This document shows positions 32,843 through 43,591 of a stretch of DNA of 64,000 bases, in pieces. This stretch comes from Cryptomeria japonica (taxonomy: Eukaryota > Streptophyta > Pinopsida > Cupressales > Cupressaceae), in contig NC_081414.1 in assembly GCF_030272615.1 (NCBI RefSeq), positions 916,431,648 through 916,495,647 on the forward strand, in the 5' to 3' direction. The position numbers and the translations under genes were made by a program. The notes under the pieces were generated by a model, which was given only the letters and a program-made list of their open reading frames with translations, was not told the origin of the DNA and searched no databases. Within the stretch, counting starts at the first letter, position 1. Each line of letters opens with the position of its first letter.

Positions 32843-35219
32843 ATGGCTGGTTATAGAGCTCGATTGCAGTTGTCTGACCGAGTATGTTCATATCAGAGAC
32901 CTCCTGGGACTAGTGGCATGGTACTTTTCCCAATTTTTCCTGATTTTTTAACCTGTTTTATGCTATTTTCCAAAAAAATTTCCATGATCAATTTTTGCAT
33001 TGTGTCACGCAATCGCTTGTCGATGTTTATGCATTCGATGTTAATGTGTCACAAATGCTTTTATTGTTACACATGCGTCTTAAATAATACGCATTAGCTT
33101 TAAACATGTCGCATTCATGTATAGCTTTACGCATAAGTGTTTATTGTTATGCAAGAGCTCATATCATTACACATTAGCTTTAAACGTCACGCAAGAGTCA
33201 TAATTGTACCGCATTACTCATAACTATCACGCATTCATTGTATGTGTAATTTTTTTTGTCATGCGTTTGAAAATATTTAAGTTTTTTGGGATCCGATATC
33301 TGATATTTTCAACATTTTTGCATTGGAGGAGAACATTGGAGTGTTATATTGCCGATAGAGCAGACCTAGTGGACTGGATCTTCGTGCGGACTTACCAGGT
33401 GAGGAGATCGAGCATATCTGACATCTTGGTCTATATCATATTTTACACTTGCCAGAGGTTACGGCCAACAGGGCCACGATTACAACTTTGATAGAGCAGT
33501 GGCATTCTGAGACTTGTTCTTTCCATCTGCCGACTAGTGAGGCATCCATCACATTAGAGGATGTATGGCGTATACTCCGTATTCCTATTCATGGTGAGAG
33601 AGTTGCATATGACCATGATGATGACATTGCTGGACTATGTGCACTTTTCGAGTGTGAGATATAGGACTTGCAGATCGGTGGCCGTTATGACATCCCTTGG
33701 GCCCGATTAGACTACGATGACATGACTGTTGTATTATGCGGTGTTGTTGGTGGTTTACTAATACCTGACAAACCAGGTCACAGGTTTCCAGTTGGATGGG
33801 GTAGAGTGCTCCATGATATGATTGTTCATCATCGATTATATGCGTGGGGTCCTTGTCTTCTAGCCATGTTGTACTATTAGTTGCATGGTATTGTGTATCT
33901 TGGATACCGTTCTATTAGTTGTGGTGTTACTCTGCTCCAGACATGGACATGTGAGCATATTTCTATTTTGAGGCATGTTATTCATGTTGATTTGCAGCCC
34001 GGTTAGCCTTATGCTTTCAGGTACACAACAAGTATTAGACACAGGGGTTCAGGTAATACCTTGTATTGGAGACATCAGTTTGACATATTGCAGCATTTTA
34101 TTTGGAGACCATACTTAGATTTCCCCAGTTGGGAGGATGATGCAGTGCACTTGCCTTTCTGTCGACATCAGAGATATCTTATTGGTAGGACCTTTGAGAC
34201 CCAGCGGATTATCAAGATGTATCTTTCAGGGCAGAATCTGAGACAATTCAGAGAGGTACAGGTGACACCTGTGGTTACTGCTTATTTTGCTCATGTATCA
34301 CATGAGGTATTTGATTGGGATGTTTTCATACAACCACATGTTGCTTCTGTTGAGTTTTATTCTCTGCAACCATTACTCTGGGGTTGGGGCAGAGGTGCAA
34401 TAGATCTAGGGATGACAGTGGAGTATGATGCATGGTTTGCTAGGCATAGGTCAGTGCCTTTGACTGATCCTGTTGTTCTGATTACAGCACAGTAGATTCG
34501 CCATCCTAGACAGCGGTTGAGGATAGACGCAGGGGAGAGAGCCGAAGGAGGAGGAGAGGGTGGAGATGAGAGAGGAGGTGAGGATGATGAGGGAGGAGAT
34601 GAGGGAGATGAGGATGTAGACATTGGTGGAGACACCGAGTCTATTAGCAGTGAGGATAGCGATGATTATTTTGAGTCATCAAGTAGCGAGGATGGAGGTG
34701 ATGATGAGGACATGCTTGTGATGGAGGATGTGCCTGGTGCTGAGGGTGGGAGAGGATAGGTTGGTGAGGAGAATGAGCTGCAAACTCTTAGAGCGCGAGT
34801 CTAGAGTTTGAAGGATGAGGTCACTAGATGAGATATCAAGCGAGAGACTTATCATGTAGATTATGGTGCCCTTGAGGCTGAGAGAGATCGTCTCCAAAGG
34901 GAGAGAGATGAGGCAATGCAGAGATGTCAAATTACAATGGATGCATTTGATTAGCTTTTTAGAGCAGGTACTGATGCACACGACCAAGCAGATAGGTATT
35001 TCACTACTGCATAGGAGGCTATTTATTATAAACAGGCATATGAGAGAGTCGTCCCTGAGGGTCAGAGAGAGCCTATCTTCAGTGTGTTTATGGGGAGGAG
35101 ATCGAGTAGATTTGCTTCACGATGGACTAGCAGTGGTGGCGTTATGGGACCACCTCGACATCCTGGGGCAGGATCTAGTGGACAAGATCCACCTGCTGAC
35201 AAAGGTAGTGTTGGTTGAT
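32843..35219 (+). pseudogene. Antisense PMD gene of element B
   Basis: Exon 1 at 32843-32920 (26 codons, open; starts MAGYRARLQLSDRV) ends at GTACTT. A phase-0 acceptor (GCATTGGAG) precedes exon 2 at 33329. Exon 2 stays in one frame to TGA at 35219, with roughly ten stops and no frameshift. The PMD is seen as IEQWHSETCSFHLPTSEA and ITLEDVWRILRIPIHGERV (33480-33610), GVTLLQTWTCEH (about 33925) and WRPYLDFPSWEDDAVHLPF (34110). A Glu/Gly/Asp-rich acidic segment (34517-34755), a coiled coil (34760-34950) and a VMGPPRHPGAGSS tail complete it. It is opposite in orientation to B gag and is kept although B has lost its RT and integrase. Confidence 0.85.
33003..33269 (+). repeat. Intron array of the TCACGCAATCGC-like motif in the element B PMD gene
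   Basis: About 13 variants of T(C/T)ACGCATT and TCACGCAATCGC at 15-25 bp spacing within predicted intron 1 (32921-33328). The clearest copy is TCACGCAATCGC at 33005-33016; others are ATCACGCATTCATTG near 33226 and GTCACGCAAGAGTC near 33186. The gag leader of B carries the same motif in its own sense orientation. Confidence 0.8.
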
Positions 35220-35277
35220 CATGCTATTTGAGCCTTCGGGCTTATTTATTATATTCACACATATTATCATTTTTGAG

Positions 35278-35278
<1 letters not shown>

Positions 35279-35313
<35 letters not shown>
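35279..35313. repeat. (TA)n microsatellite
   Basis: About 17 TA repeats just downstream of the PMD gene of element B. Confidence 0.95.
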
Positions 35314-35316
<3 letters not shown>

Positions 35317-35449
35317 AATATGATATCCGGATTTTGACAGTGATCTATTTATGTTTTGCTTCTCCATGTATGCTTATATGATGTTATGAGTTTTATGATG
35401 CTTATCTATTTGATTCTATATGCAATGGTAGTACATGTATGTATTAATG

Positions 35450-35625
35450 ATGTAAATGAAATCTAAATGAATGCAAATGAATTCTATAACGAATGCTTAA
35501 TGGAATCTATAATGAATGCAAATGAATGCTTAATGAATGCAATGAAATCTATAATGAATGCTTAATGAAATCTATAATGAATGCAAATGAATGCTTAATG
35601 GAATGTATAATGAATGTTTTTTGTA
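35450..35625. repeat. Tandem repeat in the element B spacer
   Basis: Repeats of units such as ATGAATGCTTAATG and GAAATCTATAATG, about 27-45 bp per higher-order unit. Non-coding; lies between the convergent gene ends. Confidence 0.8.
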
Positions 35626-36599
35626 TGATAATGGTTGAACCAATTTTAACTCAGATACACCTTGAAGAAATGTTAGTTAGATGATAGAGAGAAAAATTGA
35701 TGATAGAAAGAATGTTAGAAAGAATGCGATTTAGATAGAAGATGAGAAATCAACGAACTATCAATAAGCAAATGAGATGAGAATGAAATTGAATGAATCA
35801 CGAACCTGTGTCACATATTTTATTGCGTCAATATATATTCATCACTGAGCCTTATTATTGAACAATGAAGCTTAGCACATCAGGGTACAAGGAACCAAGA
35901 TGCAAAGATATCTCATTGTAGAAACAAACACATAGCAGACAAGGAGTGAACCCTCCATTCTAGGAATTATGCTAGGGGTCAAGGTATGTGTGGCATCCAA
36001 TAGCTAGAAGCTCCTATCATAGACACCCATTGAGCAATTTCCCTAGAATTTCATCAGTTCACACCACAAACAACAAACAAAGAAAAAGATAATGCCCATC
36101 ATAGCTCCTCTAGTCACTTGTGGACATCCTTGAGTAGCATAGGAACAATATCTGTCACCAAATGATAAAAGATAAAGACTAACTCAGATGAAATTCAACA
36201 GCTATACTGACCTTGTGCCTTCGTTCTCAGTTTCTTGATGTAATGGTTGATAATGTCTGATCTCAAAAAGTTGCGGATCCCGTTTAAAAATGACTTGTCT
36301 GATTTCGAGTGTACCCTCTTTTGTTTAAGACAAGATAATGATCACGTTGATATGGATATGATACGATTGATAAGACAGTTTGATTAGTTGATTGCAGATG
36401 TTTGACTGGATAGTCGTATCCTTTGTTAACTTCGTGCGAAGTGTTTGCTGGATATCTGCTAGGGTATTTGTTTCTCACAAGACATTTTATTGCAAGTTTT
36501 TCTGATTGATTGATTTTCGATTTTTAGTTCTTTTCCAAGAGCTTTTTCGATGTTTTTGGATTTTGTAGATCGATATTTGAATGTTTTTGGATTATTTTT
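35626..36599. other. Element B spacer, no gene seen
   Basis: AT-rich DNA between PMD and pol remnants with no coding signal I can support. Confidence 0.5.
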
Positions 36600-36860
36600 T
36601 TTCAGGACTTTTTGCAGATGTTTTTGGTTGATTTTTTTCAAGATCGTATATGGATGTTTTTGGATTTTATGGTTTTTCATTGTTTTTGGATTTTTTCAGG
36701 ACTTTATATGATTTTTTGGACTTTTTCAGGACTTTATATGATTTTTTGGATTTTTTTAGGACTTTATATGATTTTTTGGACTTTTTCAGGACTTTATATG
36801 ATTTTTTGGATTTTTTCAAGACTTTATATGATTTTTAGGATTTTTTTAGTTATGCCCCCA
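36600..36860. repeat. About 30-bp T-rich tandem repeat in the element B spacer
   Basis: Five or six copies of a unit containing GGACTTTATATGATTTTTTG between 36680 and 36845. The open frames across it encode only repeat peptide, so it is not a gene. Confidence 0.88.
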
Positions 36861-37976
36861 ATGTGCAAACCTATATGACATGATGATCTGCAGAATGTAT
36901 TTCGAGACAAATGAATTTTTGACATGACCTATGTGAATGCAATATGCAGGATGAAGATGCATTTCCTATTCGAACAAGGTTGACTGTGTTTGTTTTTGCC
37001 TTTGTAATACATCAATTGAAATGGAGGTGCAAAGAATTTCATAGATAAGCGATCAATCGATCCCTAAGGTCCCTTAGAACATTCAAATCAACACACTTAG
37101 TGACTAGGATTTCAAAATGGAGACGCGAAAAACTTCCCCATTGGTTCTTGAAACTTTGATCTTCTTTTTCCCATGTGTGTGTAGATGTGTTAATTCCTGC
37201 TCTTGTGCTCACTAAAAATCCTTAGCATCCTATATGACTAGCTACATGGATTATCCTAACTTCAAAAGCATCCCGAATAGAGCCTCACTGCCAACAAGCC
37301 TTGAGAGCTCTGACGAGGTTATAGACTGTAATTTCTCAAATATTGCTCCATTGCCAGTAGGCGTTCATAGCCCTGATGGAGTTACTTGCATGTTCCCATA
37401 GTCAATATTTTTTATCGCACTTGTATGCGTGATATTTCAGTTATATATCATTGTTCTTTTTCCTTGAGATGAATATTTGGCATAGCTCTTTTTCTTTTTT
37501 ATTTTCTTGCCTTGACTTGTAAGTAATGAAACCTACTTGGGTGTGACAATTACAACGACGCTGAAGTAGATTTTAGATTTTTCACTAGTCATATGATCAA
37601 CTAGGTGTCTAGAATGAATTAGAGATTTATTGTGTTTGAGATATAGCAATTGATAGATTGTGGGTTAACAAGTCTCAAATAGTGAAATCACTACCCAACC
37701 ATAAGTAAAGCATCGTCATAGGGTAATGTTGAAAATGAGTGACCTTAGGATCTCAAAGAATTCATGTTCGAATATCTAAGAAAGGAAATGACCCTTGCTT
37801 CTCTTGAATGCAAATAGATGATAAACTTGAACAATTGCCTTTTTTATTGATGCTGCTATATGAAAATGCTGAAACTTTTGGGAATGCAATGCATTTAAAA
37901 AAGAAACTATATGTAATGCAGTGTCTTAAATGATATGATATGCAATGCAGAAAGTAAAACCTAAACTACACAACCC
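36861..37976. other. Element B spacer, no gene seen
   Basis: No convincing coding sequence. It ends where the last codons of B integrase stop (TAA at 37979-37977). Confidence 0.5.
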
Positions 37977-38705
37977 TTAGGTATAATATCGCTTAAGGTG
38001 CATGCTGTTCATAGGGTCAGAGAGTGGATCTCCCTCTCTGACTCATAAAAATTCTGAAATTGCTTCGTCGTTTTCAAACCAATCCAGTGTTGGTTTTCCT
38101 TCTTGCCCCCAATCAATCAAGTGTGAATGCACTAGGGGTAAATCATTACTCCCTTCTTAAGTAGACTCTGATAACATGAAGACTTGATTGTTTGATTGAC
38201 TTTGTGTATCTTCATCCTGTATAAGCTTTATTTGATACCTTCATATTACACTTTCTAGTGGGCTAGAATCATGGAGTGATAATAATTCGTAGTCATGAGA
38301 GTCTATCTCACTTTCAATATATGTTTCATCATATGAGTTATCATCACTTATTTCTTCTTATTCCTGTCTCTGATTCTGTTGTAGATTGACTAGTCTTCTT
38401 TGGACATTAGTTACCCTTCTTAAGCCTGGTATAAGCCTTTACAATATTTCTTCATCTATTTCGTTAGGTTGAGCCTGAGTTGTTTCTCGAGGTAGAAGTA
38501 GTGACAATAACCATAGATGGGATTCGGGTGGTGGTGGTAACCCTACATCTATTGCCACATTAGCCTATACTGTTGTGTCAACAATTGCATCATTTTGTAA
38601 CTCAGTGGTAGGTTCTTGCGGGAGTTGTCTCATGTCTTCTCCATCTGATTCTGCACTAGGTGATGTGGTTACCTGATTACTTGTTTGAGATGAAGATGGA
38701 AGTGC
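37977..38705 (-). pseudogene. Element B pol remnant: pre-RT linker fused to the last codons of integrase
   Basis: Reading 38705 downward on the minus strand, an acidic linker (ESEIDSHDYELL near 38300; DWFENDEAISEFL near 38090-38050) matches element A at 21200-21590. Immediately after it the frame reads EGDPLSDPMNSMHLKRYYT and stops. That is the extreme C-terminus of integrase (compare DPINNMHLKWFYT in A). So RT, both RNases H and almost all of integrase are absent, with the junction near 38036-38050. In A the missing interval spans about 3.5 kb. Confidence 0.85.
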
Positions 38706-39803
38706 CTATGTGGAAAAATCCCTTTGTGGTATGTAGTCTGATGGTTTCCTGGGTCGATTTAATATATCAAGGGTACATTGTCTTGCTTCTGTGATATGTT
38801 GTACATGCTTATATCCCAATCCTTGATTCCCTGGATTATCATTAGGAACAACAAGTTCTAGTCTTCCTTGTTTCTGCAACCCAAGGCCTATGGTACCATC
38901 ATATCCATGTCTCTGGAGCATTTTGAATCCATTGCCATACTGATCTATGTGTATTCTAGGTATTGTCATATGATCTTCTTCTCCATATATCCAATGGTTA
39001 ACATCTTCATTCAGAGATTCTTCTTGTAAGTCACCCCATCTAATGAAAGACCATGAGTTTATGTATCTAAGAATTTCTTTTCCTTTGTCCTATTTTTTCA
39101 CTGTAGTGTGAGGTTTCCCAAAGGACTTAGGAGAAAGAGACAATTGTCTCCCACTTAAAGTATTTGCAATAGAGTACTCTCCACAACCCATATCTTTTAT
39201 TTGTAAGGAGGATGTTGTAGGCATTTCCTTTTTTGTTTCTATGATCTTTAATGTTTCTAGTTGTGTAGTGAGAGGTGCAGCTTGACTGATAGGTACTGGA
39301 TTATCCACACTGTCTTTCAGGTAATTACAATGTTGGAATGTATTTGGATCACCCTTTATTGTGATTTCAATACCATTGTATGGGAATTTGACACACTGAT
39401 GAAATGTGGATGGTACTGCTTGCATGGTGTGGATCCATGGGCAGCCCAATAACATGTTATATCCCAGGTCTCTATCCAAGACTTGAAAAATGACCTCTGT
39501 CGTTATAGGTCCTACTTGTACAGGTAATGTTACAATGCCTTTTGATGGATGTTCTTCATCATCCTAAGCCTTGATATTTATCCTCTTGGAAGAATCAATG
39601 TGAAGTTCAGAATATCCTAGTGCTTTGACCAGCTTTAAAGTACAAATGTTGAGACCGGCTCCCCCATCTATGAGTACTCTTCTGATTCTTCTCTTATGAA
39701 TGTAAGCTTCTAGATGTAGTGGGTCGTTATGAAGCAGTCTATCACTAGGAATATCTTGTTCTATGAATGAAATACGTGTGCCTTGTGTCAGATTTCTCAC
39801 CAT
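38706..39803 (-). pseudogene. pro: Protease and G-patch-like region of element B
   Basis: The protease motif LIDGGAGLNICTLKLVKALG lies near 39680-39620; the D-G-G replaces the D-N-G of A and C. DLGYNMLLGCPWIHTMQAVPS follows (39470-39410). The G-patch-like segment is at 38950-38790 (DQYGNGFKMLQRHGYDG, GLGYKHV). Frame changes or stops occur between the blocks. It continues from gag at 39807. Confidence 0.82.
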
Positions 39804-41393
39804 AGACTAGAAGTCATTTTCATCTATATCTTTGTCCACTACCAAATCTTGAAGTGCTTTGTCCAGTATAGCTCTATGAGTGGGTGAAAGATGCAATAGT
39901 TCGAATAATGATATATGTGCCAGAGTTTTCTTAAGTTGCTCAACAACATTGTAAGTCCCTACTGCTGGTGGCTGATTTTGTGGTATTCCTTGTAAAGTTA
40001 CCTTTGATCTGCGAGTAACTACTGCACAGTCTCTTTCTCTGGGAGCAATGGTGATTGTAGCAACTGTATCATTTGACTTACAAGGTTTGTCTGTATCATA
40101 GGCTGTTTTGTCAATATTTATGTTAAGTCCCTCTTCATAGTCTTTATGTGTATGTTTGACATCCATAATGTGTTCTATGAGTTCATCTTCAAATCAACCT
40201 GAGTGAGATGGTTGATCATGCCCCCATTCTTTGAGACAAAGATTTCTATCATCATCATACTTCAGTGCTTTTGATATCATGCAAATTTGGTTATCATCTG
40301 TGCGAGTGTTTTGATATTGGTCATCTTGATCAAGTGTTTCTTATGAATCATTGTTTGCTATATCTCCTGAGCTAATGACATGAATAGTGTAGTCGTATGA
40401 GACCTTTGTGTAGTTAGTTGTATTGTCTTGGGTACCTGATGTGGTAGCTTTCCTTTTGTCATTCTTAACAAAAGGATCCTTAAAAATCATATGATTTGTG
40501 TTTGCTGAGATTTTATCGGTATCAATTGTGATGTCCCCTTGGTCTATCATATCTTGGACCAAGTTTTTCAATTTGTAGCAACTTTCTATTTTGTGACCTT
40601 TAGTCTGATGATAATCGCATAAATCATTATCATTCCACCATGTGGGTTTGAAAGGACATGGTTCATATATTCTTACTTCAAGTAAAGTGACCATGTTTGT
40701 TTGTATTAACTTTTTGAGCGCTGACTCAATAGGTTCTCCTAGAGGTGTGTAATTTCTTCTTGGAGCATTTACCCTGGGGTATCTTGTGTTCATGTTTTAT
40801 GTAGCATTTACATTTGCCGAGGATGTGTTATTCCCTATATGTGGATTAGATGGCTGACTCATTCCCAAAGATAAAACGGGTTGAGTTATGTTTATCGTTC
40901 TGGCGTCTACAATACCATCATTGGTCACATTTTTGTTTTTCGACCAAAACTTAGATTTGTCATTGTTGTTGGTATTGCAATACTTAATAAGACCTTGTTC
41001 TACTAGTCCCTTCTCACATTTGAGAGCATTTTCCGTGATTTATTTGAATGTGGTTAAACATTGCATTTTTATTGGATATTTAATCTTAGGAATCAAATTT
41101 TCTATGAACATATCTACTTGCTCTGTTTCTGGGATACTTGTCTTGCACCTCCTATAGAGAGCCCTCCATCATTATATGAAGGATGCAAATGTTTCATTCT
41201 CATATTGTTTAGTGGCACACAAGTCCATCAAAGTAACCGGGGTGTCAATGTTGTGCGAGAAGTTTGCAATAAATTGTTCAGCTAATTCTCCCCTTGATGT
41301 GATGGTTGGTGGTAAATGTGAAAACCACTCTAAAGCTGGACCTCCCAGACTTTTAGGAAATAATCTCATTAGATAAGTATCTTCTAAGGAATC
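39804..41393 (-). pseudogene. gag: gag of element B, C-terminal part
   Basis: Begins at the join with element C and reads YLMRLFPKSLGGPALEWFSHL (about 41380-41300), then a broken stretch, then the knuckle CDYHQTKGHKIESC (about 40625-40584, C-x2-H-x4-H-x4-C), and the linker NVVEQLKKTLAHISLFELL before protease. Several stops and frame changes. The N-terminal part lies beyond C at 54126-54970, and the reading frame is consistent across the insertion once one copy of the duplication is discounted. Confidence 0.85.
41389..41393. repeat. Left target-site duplication of element C (GAATC)
   Basis: GAATC here against GAAAC at 54126-54130: four of five match, consistent with one later substitution. 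Confidence 0.75.
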
Positions 41394-43012
41394 TGTGTGG
41401 GGGAAAAAGCGAGACTAGGTTATCATGCCCTAACCCTACCTTTTGTCACACATTACGGAATACGAAAGAGCCTAGAGGTATCACACAATTGGCTACTTCT
41501 TTTTGTGAAAGAGAGAGCCACGGGCTACCTATTAGGGTTTCTATTCCTTTGTTGAAATTGTAAGATCAAGTAATGCAAGTTCAAGCCCTAATCCCAAAAT
41601 GCAAGTATGAACTAATAACAAGATTGCAGAATTGAGATTAATCAATGAACAACTGTAAATACAAGGATGAAATAAGAATGCAGATGTGTACCCGGAGTCA
41701 AAATCGGACTGAAAATGTGTGGGACGAGGGCGCGGGCGCCACTGTCCTGAAAACTGCACCGGAAACTGTCGTTCTGCACTCTGAAACACTGTCGGAAAGC
41801 TGTCTGTCCGGAGGACCAGGGCGCCCAGCGCCTCTTTCCCAGGGACCAGGGCGCCCAACGCCCCTGCCCCAGTCTTCTGCTCTGCAATTTGATACAGAGT
41901 GCTGTCTCGACCTGTTCTCTCCGGATCTGTATCCTGCGGCGTCGTCCGAGTCCCGAAACTTGCACTTATATCTGAAAAAGGGTGTATGGGCGGCTATATA
42001 GGGTTTTGCCTTAGTCAAACCCCTGCTTCGGTGATTTCCACCTCCACGAATAGCCAAGTTGTTTTGTAAAATGTATTGTGTGTGCAGACCTAGTGTGTGT
42101 GCAAGGTCCTAAAATGCAAGAAAGCAAACTAGAGCAACCTAGAAAGTAAACCCTAATTGCTTGTAAATGATAATGTAAATGCTCTAAATCAAGATGCAAA
42201 GTGATCTAAAGCATGTATGAAGGATATATTGAAGCTTTATGCAAAGACATGAAAACAACATGAAATCATACCCAACCCTCAAGGGAGAGGTACAAGCCAA
42301 TCTTCAGTCAGTAATCTCCTATTGTTCTTCAATGTCTTCAAAGCCCTAAATGGATGAATGGAATTGATAAATGCTTGGTAGAGGGATGTTGTAAGATGTT
42401 GAAGTCTTCAAAGATCTGCTCTTTCACTGCATATGAGGTTCCTAGAAACAAAAATCCGATCCTTTCAAATGAAGAAAGAGAGCTCTTATGTATGAAACCC
42501 TAGGTCGCAATTTCGTCTTTTGGCCGACCTAGAGATCGAATATCCCGCCAATTTCTTGGGGTTAAGCTTTATTTTATGATTGGATCGCGCTCCTAAAATT
42601 TTGGGAAAAATGTCCGGGACCGTGTGCACTCCGGGTGCCACGGTCCCGACAACTTTTCACCAAATTTTTAGGGCCGTCAGATATGATGATTTTAGAGAGA
42701 ATCCCGAAGTTACAAGTGATTTCGAGATGTTTTGACCCCCGAAATCAAGCCCCCAAGCTCATAATAGGGCTTAATTAGGGTTTTTGATTAAGTGATGTAT
42801 TGGAGGAATAAAATGAAAGGGGCACGCTTTAATGAAAGGGCCCGACTTTGTGATGTGGAAGATGATGAAATAGAACCTTTAGACCTAATTAATTTGATTA
42901 ATTAAGTGCTAAAGGGGAAATGCAATGCAAAATGCAACTGCGCCAAGGTGGGTGCTAAACTAGGTGTTAAATTGTACTGCTTTAGCAAGTGCGTACAATT
43001 TATGACATTACA
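41394..43012 (-). repeat. 3' LTR of element C
   Basis: 1619 bp, nearly identical to 52475-54125; the main length difference is one fewer copy of a GC-rich unit (41813-41866). In the minus sense the LTR starts TGTAATGTCATAAATTG and ends CCCCCACACA. A TATATAG box lies at 41995-42001 on the minus strand. Confidence 0.95.
41813..41866 (-). repeat. GC-rich unit pair in the 3' LTR of element C
   Basis: Two copies of GGACCAGGGCGCCCA (plus view) followed by GCGCC-type sequence. On the gag strand this reads GGGCGCCCTGGTCC, the same word found in the PMD intron array. Confidence 0.85.
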
Positions 43013-43028
43013 TTTAGCCCCCACTTTA
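43013..43028 (-). other. Polypurine tract of element C
   Basis: The minus strand reads TAAAGTGGGGGCTAAA directly before the 3' LTR. Confidence 0.85.
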
Positions 43029-43234
43029 GCGGTCATATGAGTACTACATGCATATGCAAGCTAAAGTACAGAAAGTAAACATTATTTGAAAAAGGATATA
43101 TCCATAAGTTGTCAGACGAAGCCCCCAACGGTATCTGCAGTACACAGTTAGGAACCACACCCTACAAAACACACGTTAGATCACAAAATCACCTAATGCT
43201 TACTAAGGAAGGTGATGAAATTTGTGAGTAGCTA

Positions 43235-43247
43235 TATGCCCCCCCTG
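43235..43247 (-). promoter_or_regulatory. GGGGGGCATA block, element C variant
   Basis: The minus strand reads AACAGGGGGGGCATATAGC, about 220 bp inside the 3' LTR. It resembles the GAGGGGGCATA blocks of A, B and D, at a greater distance. Confidence 0.4.
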
Positions 43248-43505
43248 TTTCGACTTGCTTATTAGGGAGGTGAAACAGGGTAGCATGTTTACTTACGACA
43301 AATTATGTAAGAGAGTATTGATGAGGGATGTTCACTGAAAAGGCTTCATCAGAGAACTTTTTGGAACATCTCGAGAGTAGGGGAATGAAAATACGATTCC
43401 TACGCAACAAACAGTTCGAAAATCGCATCTCCCAAACTCAAGTTATGATGAAATGAGTGAAAGAGGAAAATTAGGGTTTTGAAATTAAAGGTAAAGGAAT
43501 AAACG

Positions 43506-43512
43506 TATATAC
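43506..43512 (+). promoter_or_regulatory. TATA-like box of the element C PMD gene
   Basis: ACGTATATACC lies about 85 nt before the ATG at 43592, the same spacing as in the other elements. Confidence 0.5.
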
Positions 43513-43591
43513 CTTGAAAGAGACATATGCATTTGTCACTTTGTTGATTCTTAGTACTGTTCATTGTAGCGGATCCCACATAGCCATCATC

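Noticed and set aside
34357-34635. Ser/Pro-rich minus-strand frame
   Set aside because: Shadow of the acidic Glu/Gly-rich region of the B PMD gene.
36612-36878. Frames encoding LDFFRTLYDF repeats
   Set aside because: Translation of a T-rich tandem repeat in an element spacer; no start context or conservation.
38706-41393. A separate complete element in the 38-41 kb interval
   Set aside because: These blocks are the continuation of B gag and protease after the C insertion, supported by the duplication and frame.
41645-42057. Frames on both strands within the LTRs of C, repeated at 52726-53170
   Set aside because: Both copies lie in LTRs; the frames are chance openings over the GC-rich unit and differ between LTRs.
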